Made by a program: the position numbers and the translations under genes. From contig LATX02000112.1 of the NCBI GenBank assembly GCA_001466705.2, positions 744,001-808,000 of the forward strand: 64,000 nucleotides of DNA, written 5' to 3'. Of this stretch, positions 39,709-51,560 are shown in pieces. Within the stretch, counting starts at the first letter, position 1; every line of letters begins with the position of its first letter. Below the pieces are notes generated by a model. That model searched no databases, had not been told where the DNA came from, and worked only from the letters and a program-made list of their open reading frames with translations. Source of the stretch: Moniliophthora roreri (lineage: Eukaryota > Basidiomycota > Agaricomycetes > Agaricales > Marasmiaceae).

Positions 39709-40560
39709 TCACATACAGTCGTCGGTACTCCTTCTCCGTGCCGAAACAACCGCGGTCGTTCTGTCCAAGATCTTGGAACTGGCGTACTGTTTAGCTTCGA
39801 CGATTTTGCGATTGCGCTCTAGCTTAGCACACGATGGCCAAAAGCTGAGAAAATAGAAAACGGCAGCCACAGTATAACCGTGAAGATTGCAAACATTACA
39901 GAGCATGCAGCCAGCACGGGCAGGACCACTAGGCAGGCTCGTTGATTCGAGTGCTGTAGCCTCAAGCGCCCATATCAATAAAGGCCATGGAACCTGTCTG
40001 ACAAGAATCGGTAAGGAGAGAAACGGAAATGACGGCACCAAACTAATGACCTGAGTTATACTTCCATTCAATGAAGCACTGATAGATGAATTTGTCCTAC
40101 ACTTGCAAAAAACTCCGTGAACAATTCGAATGCGCCCAGGGAGCTTTAGCGCTCGAGCCGTCTCTGAACCTGCCCAACACGATTGTGATCACAGAAGCCA
40201 TGCATCCAACTGTATTCCACCCGTAGCAGCTCTATTAATCATCGATATGTAGATGTTCGTGAAGGACATGCCATGTCAAGCTGGGATAAGGAAGCGACTA
40301 CAAAGCGATATGTTAAAAGCGTAGTGGCTTCCCGTCTTCCAATGTGGTGGTATGATCGGGGCCTGGTGGAAGACTCGAAGTGCAATGCTGCTGAGAGAAT
40401 TCAGAACGTCCAGACTTTCGCAAAGTAAGCACGACGTTTGTCGATCGTTTGGGAAATTAGAATGGAGAGAGGGACGGATTGGCATCGTGGTTATGGGTAT
40501 GGGAGTGTGATCTCAGACCCTGCTAATGGTATTCTGGTGGCATCTCCAGTGACGTCTCCA
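39709..40560 (-). pseudogene. Decayed membrane-protein-like block, copy 2 of a tandem pair
   Basis: The minus strand has a 120-codon frame (40,071-39,709) starting MNGSITQVISLVPSFPFLSL and containing PWPLLIWALEATALES, GCMLCNVCNLHGYTVAAVFY and a basic tail. Its first part matches copy 1 (LLIWGLATALKA against LLIWALEATALES). The segment at about 40,390-40,525 matches copy 1 near 39,310-39,440 at the DNA level, including ACGATCGACAAA. It may be a live multi-exon gene whose exons were not all found, or a relic. Confidence 0.35.
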
Positions 40561-41195
40561 AGCGCGGCGTAGACTGTTCACGGAAAGGTCCAAGGGCTTT
40601 CGATAAACATTTAAGGTATAGCTGGCCCGTAGCTGGGCATGTCTGAGAGCATTACCATTCCTGTTTTGCGATCACTTCAATCCGATCGAAAGTTCTGAAG
40701 GACAACCTACCTGACAGAACTTTCCTTCCCGTATCATCCCATAAATAACGTTAGCTTTCCCGTAGACGAATGAAACGAACTCCTCAGTCCTCCACAAAAG
40801 AATGCGATGCGTTATGTACAGCCGTCATCGGTGGGTTCGAAATTGGAGGTTGGCCTTTCTTCGTGACAGCCCGGTGGGTGCGCCGTAGGTTTCCTAGTTG
40901 TAACTGTGACTTGACTCGTAAAAGGTTGAACGGCAGTGTACATGCAAGGGAACGGAAAATTCAAGATGCTCCTCGACGTCAATTCTATGAAGCAATACTG
41001 AGGACTCTAGGTTTGGAGAGTAGGGCATAGATCTGAGGGCTTGGAATGATGGAGGGTTGGTGGAGAGAGAGAAATTAACGTTTCAAGGCTAGGTTGAGGT
41101 GAGACGGAAAAGGAAGGTCTTGAAATTAAACAAGCGCTCGTGCACGTTTTGTGATTAACAATATGACAAGCTAAATAAAGTACGCTACACGACGT
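40561..41195. other. No gene supported
   Basis: An 86-codon plus-strand frame at 40,770-41,030 has no recognisable features. Otherwise this is the 3' flank of the deoxyhypusine hydroxylase gene. Confidence 0.4.
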
Positions 41196-42460
41196 TCAAG
41201 CAACAGCGATAGGCGCTGATGGAGCTTCAAGCCCATTAGCATACTGGAATTCTCCAGAGTTTTCGTGCTGAAACGAAATGCTCAGTTAATTTCCTGAGTG
41301 TTGTTGAATATCCAACCCACCTCCCACATGTCAACAGCAACTTGACAGCTCTCTCTTACTACTTGTGGTGCATCCTCGCGGTTCATCCACTCGGTGATGC
41401 GCGGAAGCACCTCTGGAGTTCCAATACCTCCGAGAGCCTCTGCAGCTTCATGACGAACCATATCCGATTCGTTTACGTCTTGCAAGACTTTCAGGAGGGA
41501 GGGAACAGAGTGAGGTGAAAGCAGTTGTCCAAATACGAAAGCGATTTCGTGCCTAAAAAGATGAATTGCATTGGCTAAAAGGGTTGGAGATTGAATTGCC
41601 ATACTGACTTGAACAATGCACTATCGTCGGCGAACCCGGCAGCGAGTGCGTCAACCGCAGCAGGGGAACCGATATTACGGAGAGCAAACATCGCACGATA
41701 CCTCTCAAAGAGAGGCTTTTTCGTGTCAAGAAGCTCTAATCGGAGTTTGTCTATACTGTCTTGAGAAACGTCTTCGGGCTTAGGAGCGCCATAAAGGAGT
41801 TTTGAGGTGGGAGGCGCGGGATCAATGGAGGTGTACAACCTAGGGCATGCTTCAGTACGATGACGAGGTAATCGGACACGAGCTCACGGTATATGTTCTT
41901 CATCTTTCAAGATATCTGTATGCTTTTTACCTTCCTCTGACTGCTCCCACTGAATCCTATCGATGGCGATTTCGCAGGTTTCCCGTACAGCTCGTTCGGG
42001 ATCAGACAGGAATTCTTTCAATATTGGAATAGAATCCAAAGAGGATATCGCCCCTATGGCTTCAGCTGCCTAGCCCGTATTCAAAGGTGAATTTCGCGAT
42101 CGGCTCTAGGAAGTAACAGACGTACCTCATGCCTAACCATCGGATCTTCCTTTGAATCTCTCAGCACGGCTTCAAGTACAGGCAACGCGGATGTTTTCTT
42201 CAGCTGTCCAAGACAATATGCCAACTCATGCTTGAGAAGTGCAGACGGGTCCTGAAAACCTAGTCATCTATATCAGAACGAGCCTAGATAAGATCGCGAA
42301 ATATACCTTTCGAGATGATGGTTACTGCCTCCTCCGATTTTAGCGACTTCAAAGTGAAGAGAGCTCTGAATCTGCTATGCAGAGGAACCTTCCCAGACGT
42401 GTTGAGTAGCGAATCTTCGAGGGCTTTGAGCTGTTCTGGAGAGATTGAGACTCCGGACAT
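41196..42460 (-). CDS. LIA1: Deoxyhypusine hydroxylase (DOHH, Lia1)
   Basis: A multi-exon HEAT-repeat enzyme that hydroxylates the deoxyhypusine side chain on eIF5A, using a di-iron centre. The start is [20 protein letters not shown]. All four His-Glu metal-binding pairs are present: [36 protein letters not shown] (across an intron) and [12 protein letters not shown]. Between the halves is the usual linker containing YTSIDPAPP and [18 protein letters not shown]. The C-terminus ([16 protein letters not shown]) follows a short intron at about 41,270-41,330, and the stop is at 41,196. Length and repeat number fit the family. Its ATG is only 75 bp from that of MRT4 on the other strand. Confidence 0.95.
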
Positions 42461-42535
42461 GATGGTCGCTTCGACACAAAAAATTTAGCGGGCTTCCTGC
42501 CAAAAGCAGATCTGATTTTCTCTCTTCACGCCTCC
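42461..42535. promoter_or_regulatory. 75-bp divergent promoter between LIA1 and MRT4
   Basis: The two start codons face away from each other with only 75 bp between them, so the region must carry both 5' UTRs and core promoter elements or use overlapping transcripts. No TATA box was seen. Both products serve protein synthesis. Confidence 0.6.
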
Positions 42536-43534
42536 ATGCCCAAATCAAAACGTTCGAAACTCGGTCAGTATATAACTGCAATCACTATCTTTTTCTTTGA
42601 CTTGAATACCTCTTGTCAGTGTCCTTGACCAAGGTCGAAAAGAAGGATAGAAGTCACAAGGAGGCACAGATAAAATTGGTTCGTTATCTCCCAGAACGAT
42701 CTATTTTCCAAGCTTATCGGGAATTCTTTCTCTGGACGGCTGCAGATACAAGAAAATGCAGACAAGTGGAAGTACTGTTGGCTCTTTGAAGTGGCAGCGT
42801 ACCGCAATGGACACCTGCAGACAGTCAGAAAACTATGGAAAGGGTGCGTACTCGCTTCATGTTATTCATGTCTACGACTCATTTATACGCCTACTCAGCA
42901 CTGCACGGATATTCTTCAGCCGTTCAGCACTTATGGCAAAAGCATTGGGGACGACACCGGAGGAGGAACATAGAATGGGAATACATAAACTAGCCCAGGT
43001 GGGTGCTATCAAATTTTTTGCCGATGGATGGAAGGTTAAATCGGGCTTTTGCAACAGCAAATAGAAGGCCAAGTCGGGCTCCTGTTCACGGATACCGAAC
43101 CTCAAGAAGTAATCGACTGGTTCGCAGACTTCCACCCTCCAGATTTTGCACGAGCAGGCAACGTCGCAGCGCGAACCGTAGTACTACCCGCAGGTCCCGT
43201 CATGCAGCACCATTCGGATCCCCCAGAACCTTTCCCTCATAATGAAGAACCCCAGCTACGCAAGCTTGGCCTGAGCACGAAAATGAACAGGGGCGTACCA
43301 ACATTAGAGATTCCACACAAGCTGTGTGAGAAGGGGAAAACTTTGACAGCCGAGCAAGCCCAGCTTCTGAAACTGATTGGTGAAAAAATGGTTACCTTCA
43401 AGGTTGGGCTTCTCGCTCGATGGGAGGCAGCAACAGGCGCAGTCGTAAATATGAATGGTCCTCGACTGCCTGCGGATGGGCAAGCCGAATCTGTCAGTGA
43501 CGAAGAGAAGGAGGATACAGAGATGAATGAGTAG
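42536..43534 (+). CDS. MRT4: Ribosome assembly factor MRT4 (P0-like)
   Basis: A five-exon gene for the nucleolar uL10/P0-like factor that holds the stalk site on pre-60S particles until P0 replaces it. Exon 1 encodes MPKSKRSKL and exon 2 SLTKVEKKDRSHKEAQIKL. Exon 3 gives IQENADKWKYCWLFEVAAYR with NGHLQTVRKLWK, and exon 4 ARIFFSRSALMAKALGTTPE. The last exon reads QIEGQVGLLFTDTEPQEVID, then FARAGNVAARTVVLPAGPV and LSTKMNRGVPTLEI. The C-terminus is acidic (EEKEDTEMNE) and lacks the P0 stalk-binding tail, as expected for Mrt4. Confidence 0.95.
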
Positions 43535-43817
43535 GGGTCGTACTTCTTGTTTTACCCAAAATTGTGTATGATAAGCGGATCATCACATATATACCGACGA
43601 GTACTGAGACGAGCTTGTTGATTGAAGACGTTCAAGTGGCGTAAGTGGTCCTTACTTAGAGTTACGCTATGACTGTGGGTCAGAAGCGGGTTCGGGAGCC
43701 AAGCCGCATCGGTTTCTCCGGTGACACATTCCACGACTGCTGATGAAGCTCCCATTTACTCTCTTGGGTCTATCGACCCAAATTCCCCTTCGTTATCAAG
43801 ATCCGCCATCACTATCG

Positions 43818-46800
43818 ATGGCTACACAAGCTCCCTTCAAGTTTCAAGAGGGAACTGACGTGTTCACCCCCAAAGACCTGGTAGAGCTGGCCAGGCCAGG
43901 AGCTGGTGTAGCCAACCAGGCTGGTGATCTTGTGTTGATTCCCTTGAGCAAGTATTCTTTCGAGGAGAAGCAGTGAGTATCGCGTCTCATGAAATCGTGT
44001 CACGGTTCAATGACTGACAGTCTTGCAGGAACAAGAAAACCATCTACATTGCCCCACTGGAGTCAACCGTGAAGCCTTATGAGCTCCCAGTGCGTCATTA
44101 CTCCATTATGAAAGGCTCATTTTCTCAATTCATCTTTACAGCTGGCCAAGTCAGGCGAGGCATTCTGGCTCAGTGGAACCACGATTGCTCACGTTGTCGA
44201 AGGAGAGAACAAAACTCTGGACTTGTATACCATTAACGTCATCTACATCCCTGCATCCGACAACGGTACTGTCGCCACTTTGCAATCCGAATCTCCAAAG
44301 CTTGTCGGCTCGTTCCCAGCCAACACTGCCACCAACTTCCGTTACTCGAGAGGAGCAGGACGTATCGTGTTCTCAGACTATGTGTACAGCGACGGCAAAC
44401 TTTCCACGGTCAAGGAACAAGATGAGGCTTGGGAGAATCGAGGCAATACAGCCCTTGTTTACGATTCCACGTTTGTCCGCCACTGGGATACATGGGTTGG
44501 TCCCAAGACCCAATCACTCTTCAGCGTTCGGCTATGGCAAGATCCCGCCCGCGACTGGCATTTCGGACCTGATTTTGTGAACTTGCTGGAAGGAACTAGA
44601 CACGTATGTGTCCAATTTTTTCTCATACCTGCTTCTAGCTGACTCACTAGCTTTTTCTTTTTACAGAGCTCACCCGTCGAGCCGTTTGGCGGTACCGACG
44701 ACTTTGACGTCTCAGACCAACAAGTCATATATACCTCTAAAGACCCTGAACTCGACGAGGCATGGCACACGAAGCAAAACGTGTGTTTACCTGATTTATT
44801 TTCTCTCGCGGCAGCTCAGTATCGTCATTCCAGATTTACATCGTGGATATTGCTGGAGGTAGCAAGCCACGCGAACTAACTTCTGGAAAGCAAGGTGCTA
44901 CCCATAGCCCGGTCTTCAATTACCGAGGTACAAAAGTTGCATGGACGGAGCTGGATGAGGACGGATACGAGAGTGATAGGTGACCATTCAGGAATTTGGG
45001 TCGTTATTCCCACTGAGACCGTACTCGTCAGATTCAAGATTGTCATCTACGACTTGAAGGAAAACGTTAGATTCACCTTGACTCAGAAATGGGATCGTTC
45101 TGCTGATCAACTTGCTGTGAGTTGTCTTACGCTCTTGACATTACCTTACTAACTTTAACATACGTGCCGCGCACCAGTTTGCGAAAGAAGGCGATTTTAT
45201 CTACTTTACCGCAGGAGACCATGCACGGATCAAAATCTTTGTCCTTCCCATCCCGCCAACCCCCTCCGAGTCGACCGAGGACCCCGATCTAGCCCACAAG
45301 TATACAACTCCGGTAGCCCTCACACACGAGGCCGCTGCTTCCGGGATACAGACTCTTGACTATGGTAGACTCTTGTTTACCAAGTCATCACTCACATCGC
45401 CGAACGACGTGTTTTACGTTCGAGGTCTTAGAGAATTCCAAAGGCAAATTGAGCAGAGCGAGTCTACCGTCGAGTTTAAGGGATCTATCGAGCAGATCAC
45501 CAAGTTCACGGAGGACGCACTGAAAGAGAAGAATCTGAGCAAGGGAGAAGAGTTCTGGTTCAAAGGAGCTCATGATGTCGATGTTCAAGGTTGGACATTG
45601 AAACCAAAGGGTTGGAAGAAGGATGAAAAGAAGAAGTGGCCGGTTGTACTGCTAATTCATGGAGGTACGTGCTGCAGTATGTGGATGTCATGCTCGAATC
45701 CTAACTGCGTTCTCGTTTCAGGCCCGCAGGGTGCTTGGGAAGACCAATGGTCAACGCGCTGGAATCCCAATGGCAAGTTTTTCAAGGATGATGCACGTCT
45801 GTCAAGCTCATCTTCAGCACCGCAGTGTTCGCACAGCAAGGGTATTTCACGGTCCTCATCAACCCAACTGGTAGCACGACGTTTGGTCAAAGTGAGGGCT
45901 GATTACTTTCCGATGATGCACCAATCACCCACACACTCTTCGCAGACTTTACCGACGCCATTGCTGGAGATTGGGGAGGCAGGCCCTTCGACGACATGGT
46001 CAAAGGCTGGAAGTATGTCTTGGAGCACCACCCTGAGGTAGGTCGAGCATTCTCATGTTGCGACTTCGCTGAGGATTCGAGTGTCTCGTAGATCGACCCC
46101 GATAGAGCAGTTGCAGCTGGTGCGAGTTGGGGTGGGTATGCGATCAAGTAGGTTTTCAGATGGTCTCTAGTCTTGGATATTAGTGGTCAACGAACATCTG
46201 TCAGCTGGATTCAAGGACATCCCGAGTTTGGTTTCAATTTCAAGGTCCGTATATGGTACCTTGCAGTCTGGCGTTCTGCTGATCGGTATCTAGGCCCTCG
46301 TTTGTCACGATGGTGTAGGTTCCTGGACAACTATGCCGCTAACTCGTTCCTAATTGTACACGAAGGTCTTCGATTCAAACTACAACGGGTACTCGACCGA
46401 TGAGCTATTCTTCGTAAGTCAAGTGACATGCTCCTGATAGTACTGCAGCTGACGTTCTTCATTTAAGTTCAACCATGAATGGGGTGGCAGGTACGCATTA
46501 CTAGGATGACAACTTGCCCGTTAGCTCACCGCTCACCTGTTATTCTCCTACAGACCTTGGGAAAAGAAGAGTGCCGAGCTGTCTCAAAAGTAGGGAAAGC
46601 ATTACGCTCTAGCTCCGTTCTCTCAGGAATGACATCCTCTTTCCTAGATACAGCCCTCACAATTACGTGCACAAATGGTCAACCCCTCAGCTTTTGATCC
46701 ACGGGAGCAAGGATTACAGGCTTCCTGATACGGAAGGTATCGCAGCATTCCATGCGTTACAACAGTTCGTAGTCTCGGTGCTCGATGCGCCATTAGGTTG

Positions 46801-47010
46801 TTTAAACATTCTCTATGCAGGCTTGGTGTTCCTAGTCGCCTTGTCATCTTCCCCGATGAAAATCACTGGGTTCTAAACCATGGAAACAGGTATGAATCTT
46901 TGGCGCTGCAGCGGTGATAATTGCTCACTGTTTCGATTTACAGCCTAAAGTGGCATTACGAGGTGTTCAGATGGTTTGATCAATTCGTTGGAAAAGATAA
47001 AGCTGAATAG
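43818..47010 (+). CDS. Dipeptidyl-peptidase-5-like prolyl oligopeptidase (S9 family)
   Basis: A multi-exon gene for an S9-family serine peptidase with an N-terminal beta-propeller and a C-terminal alpha/beta hydrolase. The start chosen is MATQAPFKFQEGTDVFTPKD. An in-frame ATG at 43,743 would add 25 residues that do not look like a good signal peptide. The catalytic serine lies in GASWGGYAI, the acid in HGSKDYRLPDTEG and the histidine in FPDENHWVLNHGNS. The oxyanion region is [20 protein letters not shown]. One intron (45,773-45,825) is GC-AG with a GCAAGT donor. The spliced frame is intact to WFDQFVGKDKAE. It removes X-Ala or similar dipeptides in related enzymes. Whether it is secreted depends on the start used. 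Confidence 0.93.
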
Positions 47011-47237
47011 GGTGTGGATTTTTGGTTTACCTCACTACCTCCCCTGCCCTGGTATATATTAAGGAGTGTAAATTCTTCAAACATCAAAATAACAGCATCA
47101 ACCAAGGAATCACTTGTGTTATTCATTAATATTGACTACGGTACTGTATAGTAAACAGTCTACTATCAGAAAGTCTAAGAAGTCTGCACGCCCATTGACC
47201 CCTAACGAAAACAAGGCTTTTCTGGTCCCTGAAATGC

Positions 47238-47846
47238 CTAGCTCGTGGTGGTACTGTTGTAAATCAGTTCGTTATAGGTAAGTTGCAAGCGGAACCCGAA
47301 CGATCTCTGAGTGACATCGTCAGTATTGCCACAACTGCGTATGCTACTTAGAATCGAAACTTACGCCTGACTTGTACTCCTCCAAGACAGCAAGGTAGAC
47401 CTTACGGTCTGAAGAATAGTCCCCACTGCCGAAACCAGGGTAGTATCTTGAAAAGTCCGGCATGACGAGTTGGGCAGGTGCTGGGTGCTTCGCATACGGA
47501 ACACCTTGATTGAAATGAAATCAGTCAACGCAAAGCGTTTGTGGTTTTGAACAGGATGATACTAACCGGGATAGTTGGGATAGTCGAATCGACCAAGGAA
47601 TTCGCCCGCTCCGACGTCCTCGCCAGATAGGAACCCGGAAGGTGGCTCAGTGAGTAGCCACACTGAATAATTGTACCCAGAGATGCTGTAGTCGGCTACA
47701 CCATCGTACAGGAAGTCGAAAGCCTGGCCAGGAGCAATGATGGTTCCAGGCGCAGGCTTCACAATCTCTGAGTGGAAGCTTCGGGCCACAGGGCTTGCGG
47801 CAACGAAAGGAAGCAGGGAAAGAATAGCAGCTTTGATAAAGTGCAT
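47238..47846 (-). CDS. Small secreted protein, paralog A (unknown function)
   Basis: Three exons (47567-47846, 47365-47504, 47238-47306) give 162 residues. A signal peptide is clear: MHFIKAAILSLLPFVAASPV. The mature protein starts with a PAPGTIIAPGQAFDFLYDG motif, then YSISGYNYSVWLLTEPPSGF, AQLVMPDFSRYYPGFG, VYLAVLEEYKSG and LQLTYNELIYNSTTTS. It is 40-50% similar by eye to the gene at 51.6-52.2 kb, with both intron positions and phases conserved. The repeated Tyr, Phe and Gly pattern suggests a beta-sandwich, but no named domain was recognised. A TATATAA-like box lies about 65 bp upstream. It may act at the cell wall or in the environment. Confidence 0.82.
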
Positions 47847-47910
47847 GATAGTGATGGTGAATGAGGTCTGAGAGGACTGCTGATTGAAACGCCTGCCAAA
47901 AAAAATGCTC

Positions 47911-47918
47911 TTATATAT
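47911..47918 (-). promoter_or_regulatory. TATA-like box of secreted paralog A
   Basis: A TATATAA-type sequence on the minus strand about 65 bp before the ATG. Position and sequence fit a core promoter element. Confidence 0.5.
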
Positions 47919-49026
47919 CTACTCTGGAATGCCTAGAGAAAGGTACCGATTGAATCATCAATGAATGTGGTCAGGGATGAAGCGGATTGCACATGAACGC
48001 ACATGAACCAACGGAGGCGGAGGCGGTTTCGTGAGAAGGATTTAGCACTGCTATGGGCTAAGCGATCTAAGCGATTGATGTTTTCCATGGAGTATGAAAC
48101 AAACCCAACGAACGCAAGCAGACATTCAAAAATTGGATGACCGATGTTTATGTGATCCGAAAGGCCCAGATTGGCGTCCCGCAATTAGCCGGCGTTCCTG
48201 AGGAGTCGTCTGAGTGAAGCACCACATTACAGGAAATTTGGAGGCCTCGGCGTACAGTAAGTCTATGTCAGCAATAGAACTTTCCAGACAAGTCACTACC
48301 CCATTCCTCATTCCCTGTGACAGTCCATTGATCGTCTTCAGAAGAAAACCCCGTCTCGAGAAAACTTGAAAGCAGTACGACGTTTTCCGATAGCGTCGCT
48401 CTTGCCTCGCTCCTGCCTCGCTCCATGGGCCGCATAGTTCGGATTTGTTTCCCAGACATTCATCATCCACCGACGTCTTTCATCGATGACTGTTGGCGAT
48501 GATGAAGGTTCGTTGTGTGGGCATTACCGGCCGCTCCCGTGCCCTTGAATTAGGGATAAGGTACCGCTTTTCATCATATATAGTGTTGACCAAGTTTTGA
48601 CAGCAGGGAAAAGAGGGACCAGGCGTTTGGCAGGGAAGGGCGAGGAAGGGTTGATGAGCCGTGAACTCGGCCGGCGGAATTGTCGGATGAACGGCGACAA
48701 CATATGTCAGCCCTCTTCAGCCCCCTTCTACAGACCGCGATGCGGTCTTCTGCGCGAAGCGCTGCCCTGCTGAGGGGCAGGTTAGGAGTTAGGGACTAGG
48801 CAGTACGGTCGAGGTAAGTCCTTCAATATCATGTACGCGTGAGGGAAATAGTGACGTCATATTGGCGATCTCGCCGTTACGGTTATCCCTTATCTTTTCA
48901 CGACTCATCGTGGATGACTTCGAATTTCATTGTGTACTCGAGTTCATCAAAATCCGTCTTCCCTGTGGTCATCGTTTCCACTTCTTCTTAAGTTCGTATC
49001 GAATGCACAAGGCTCTGACTACGATA
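47919..49026. other. Intergenic, no gene supported
   Basis: Only short shadow frames. A GC-rich palindromic patch (GCGCGAAGCGC with flanking CCGCGATGCGG) lies near 48,735-48,762. No RNA gene fold was recognised. Confidence 0.4.
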
Positions 49027-50181
49027 TTATAACTCCGGACATAGCTCCTGCCCCCTATTTTCCAGCTCCGTGATCACCATGACATTGAGAGTGGTATCCA
49101 CATTCCTATCAGCTCTTAATGAAGAGGCTCTGATATTGCGTATCATGTAGCAATTCATGCTGCTCTCGACAGCAGCATGCGGTGCTACGAGAATAAAGCC
49201 ATAAATCTCGGGTAGGGTGCGAACAGATAGGAAAGCAACAGTCAGCAGAGTTGTTATGACGGAAGCTCTATGTTCTGCGTCAGCAAGACAGTGTAGGTTT
49301 CCGAAGACCACAAGTAACTCACAAAACATATTTCTGGCCGTCCTGCCAAAGCGTCCTAGAAAGCCTCGGTAAATGGTTTCCTCGCAACAAGCGCCAGGCT
49401 CTCGAAGTATTGGCTGGCTGATGGGCTTCAATCCCTTCGTCACCCGCAGGCATGAGTTTGATTGAAATCGCCACAAAAACTGCTATGTTATTGATCAGCA
49501 ATGTCATCAGCAGTGCTGCTCCGAGATGTGTATTCCTGTTGACCACAGTGCAATAAGGATTTGTGGGTCCGATTTTCGCCCCGATCCCTGTGTATGGTAT
49601 CATTGTCGAAGAGCACATGATAGCCAGGAAGGAGAGGAAAAAAGCAGTCACGACGCGTTTGTTCCCCGTGTAGACAGCGCGCACACGGAGGTAAAGGAGA
49701 AAGGATGTGGATGTAAAGAAGGTAGCTAACCCCCCAGATATAAGCTTCACCATACTAGAACAATACTGGTCAAGAGGGGTCGCTGTCGAACATTAGCCTT
49801 TAAGAGAAATTTGTTGGTGATCACTTACTAAAGAGCACAAGAGTGCACATAACTCCGCATAAAGCAGTCAATCTATGAAACTTGCTCAGAATGGAAATGA
49901 AATAGTTCGCCATTGGACAAGGAGTAGTACCTGGACACAAAGTAGATTATGGTCGTGAATCTGACCTTTTGCTTCAGGAGTAGCTCGTACTCAGACCTGA
50001 GGTGAATCACGATATCCCAGAGCAACATCTGCAATTTGTTCAATAAATGAGTAATGTATCGAGCTTTGGAACGTACCCCCGACGTGCCTGCCAGTATGTA
50101 TGAGCCGACCAGGTGTGGCGGACTCGAAGGAGTGCCTTCTTGGCGTATTGCCGAGTCAATAGTGGACATGCAAGTCTCCAT
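49027..50181 (-). CDS. DUF6533-type integral membrane protein, second copy
   Basis: Multi-exon gene starting METCMSTIDSAIRQEGTPSS. A DUF6533-like block follows: MLLWDIVIHLRSEYELLLK with VRFTTIIYFVSRYYSL. Further exons encode LTALCGVMCTLVLF, then MVKLISGGLATFFTSTSFLL with YLRVRAVYTGNKRVV, helices ending at IPYTGIGAKIGPTNPYCTVV, and LGAALLMTLLINNIAVFVAI. The last exon has ESSMNCYMIRNIRA and ends GQELCPEL. The gene follows the family scheme of about seven helices and a short cytosolic tail. It differs strongly from the copy at 14-16 kb. Exact exon ends are approximate. Function unknown. Confidence 0.7.
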
Positions 50182-51560
50182 TATCGTGAATCGAGTGGAC
50201 TAGAACGTGAATAAACAATTCTGGACGGTGCACATTATAGCTTCATGGGGAGCGAAGAACGTTGCGAACGGCATTGCCCGTTGTCAATTTCGGCAACTGA
50301 CATCTTGGTTAAAGGCCTAAAAGCTTAACGTACGGGATATCCTATTGAGACATCAGTTAATGAATATTGAGTGGAAGTGAGGTTCACTGTCGCGTAAGGC
50401 TCGGTATTGGTGGAAGCCGTCTGCCTCTACTAGATTCTTTGTAGGTACCTCTGTGGTTCGCATCGACATGGTTGAATGAACTCCTGGAGCCGGATTCATG
50501 AAATGAATCCACTAGTGCCACTGGTGACATATTGTATGCTCCTGACTACATTTGGGAAAATACCATCCATTAACGCTCGACGGCTCGGAAGGTGGGTGTA
50601 GATATGTTTCTAGAGTCTGGGTGAGCGTAACCAGGCGTAATACTGACTTTGTAGTAATCGATATTGGAGGTGATTGTAGTGTTCGAGTCCCTTGTTCTCG
50701 GAGACATTGCGACTGAGTCTGTAATTTGTGAGGTGATTCCTCGGCATTCCAGCTGTTGCCCTAGTCTTTTTCAAAGCATAGAGGTAACGTTATCAGCTTG
50801 TGAGACACCAATGAATATCAGTGTTTAACCGGCTTGCTTGAAGATTATCATCCACATTTCTCTGCCGGCCGACTGCATAAAACGATAATTGAGGCTCGCA
50901 GGGCCTATGAATATTAGAATTTCCCGGTCAATGACAGGACTACTCAGACCACTTACCGTTCCCCCACTGTCCATTCGACCCCACGATACGGTAGCCTTGC
51001 TTCTCATTGCTTCCTACAGATCGTGGGTTTGGGTCTAGGACCAAATTGATATGCAATTGATATGCGAGTCCGAAAAACCGGGGGAAAGGGAATGCAAAGC
51101 GCCGCGCGCGACAGTCGCGCTGAGCAAGAAGGGTAAGTTGAAAGTAATCGTGATCTGGACAATCTAATTCTGCCGTTCTTCAACTCATGATTATCATTTC
51201 TGTGAGGACAGTAACCATGATGTTTGATAGAATGGTCCTAGTTAGTACTAGTCTACGTTTCAAAATCTTTTCTATGTAATCGTTTTTAGGATCCGACATG
51301 ACCGCTCAACTACAAAATGGTAAATAGTAAAACGGTATAACAATTAGGAGAATACTAAGTCCGTAAAGTCCGTAAAAAAGGTTCAATCGCAACGCGTATG
51401 GTAATGAATGATCAAAACAAAACCATCAAATAGTCCATGGAACAAAGCATCCGATGCATCAACACATCCCTTCACATCAAAGACTCACGGAAAAAAGTTT
51501 TTTTCAATCAGCAACTCTTGTCCAATGTCCTTTCAAGAAAATTGCGTCCATAAGGAAAAT
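50182..51560. other. Intergenic, no gene supported
   Basis: About 1.4 kb with no domain-bearing frame. A GC-rich patch (CCGCGCGCGACAGTCGCGC) lies near 51,102-51,120 in otherwise AT-rich DNA. No tRNA or transposon hallmark was recognised. Confidence 0.4.

Noticed and set aside
43743..43817. Upstream ATG of the DPP5-like gene as a signal peptide start
   Set aside because: The 25 added residues lack a hydrophobic core and cleavage site. The ATG at 43,818 fits the conserved start better, though the longer form remains possible.
50675..50705. GTTCGAGTCCC, resembling a tRNA T-arm
   Set aside because: No matching acceptor stem, A box or anticodon arm could be found upstream.
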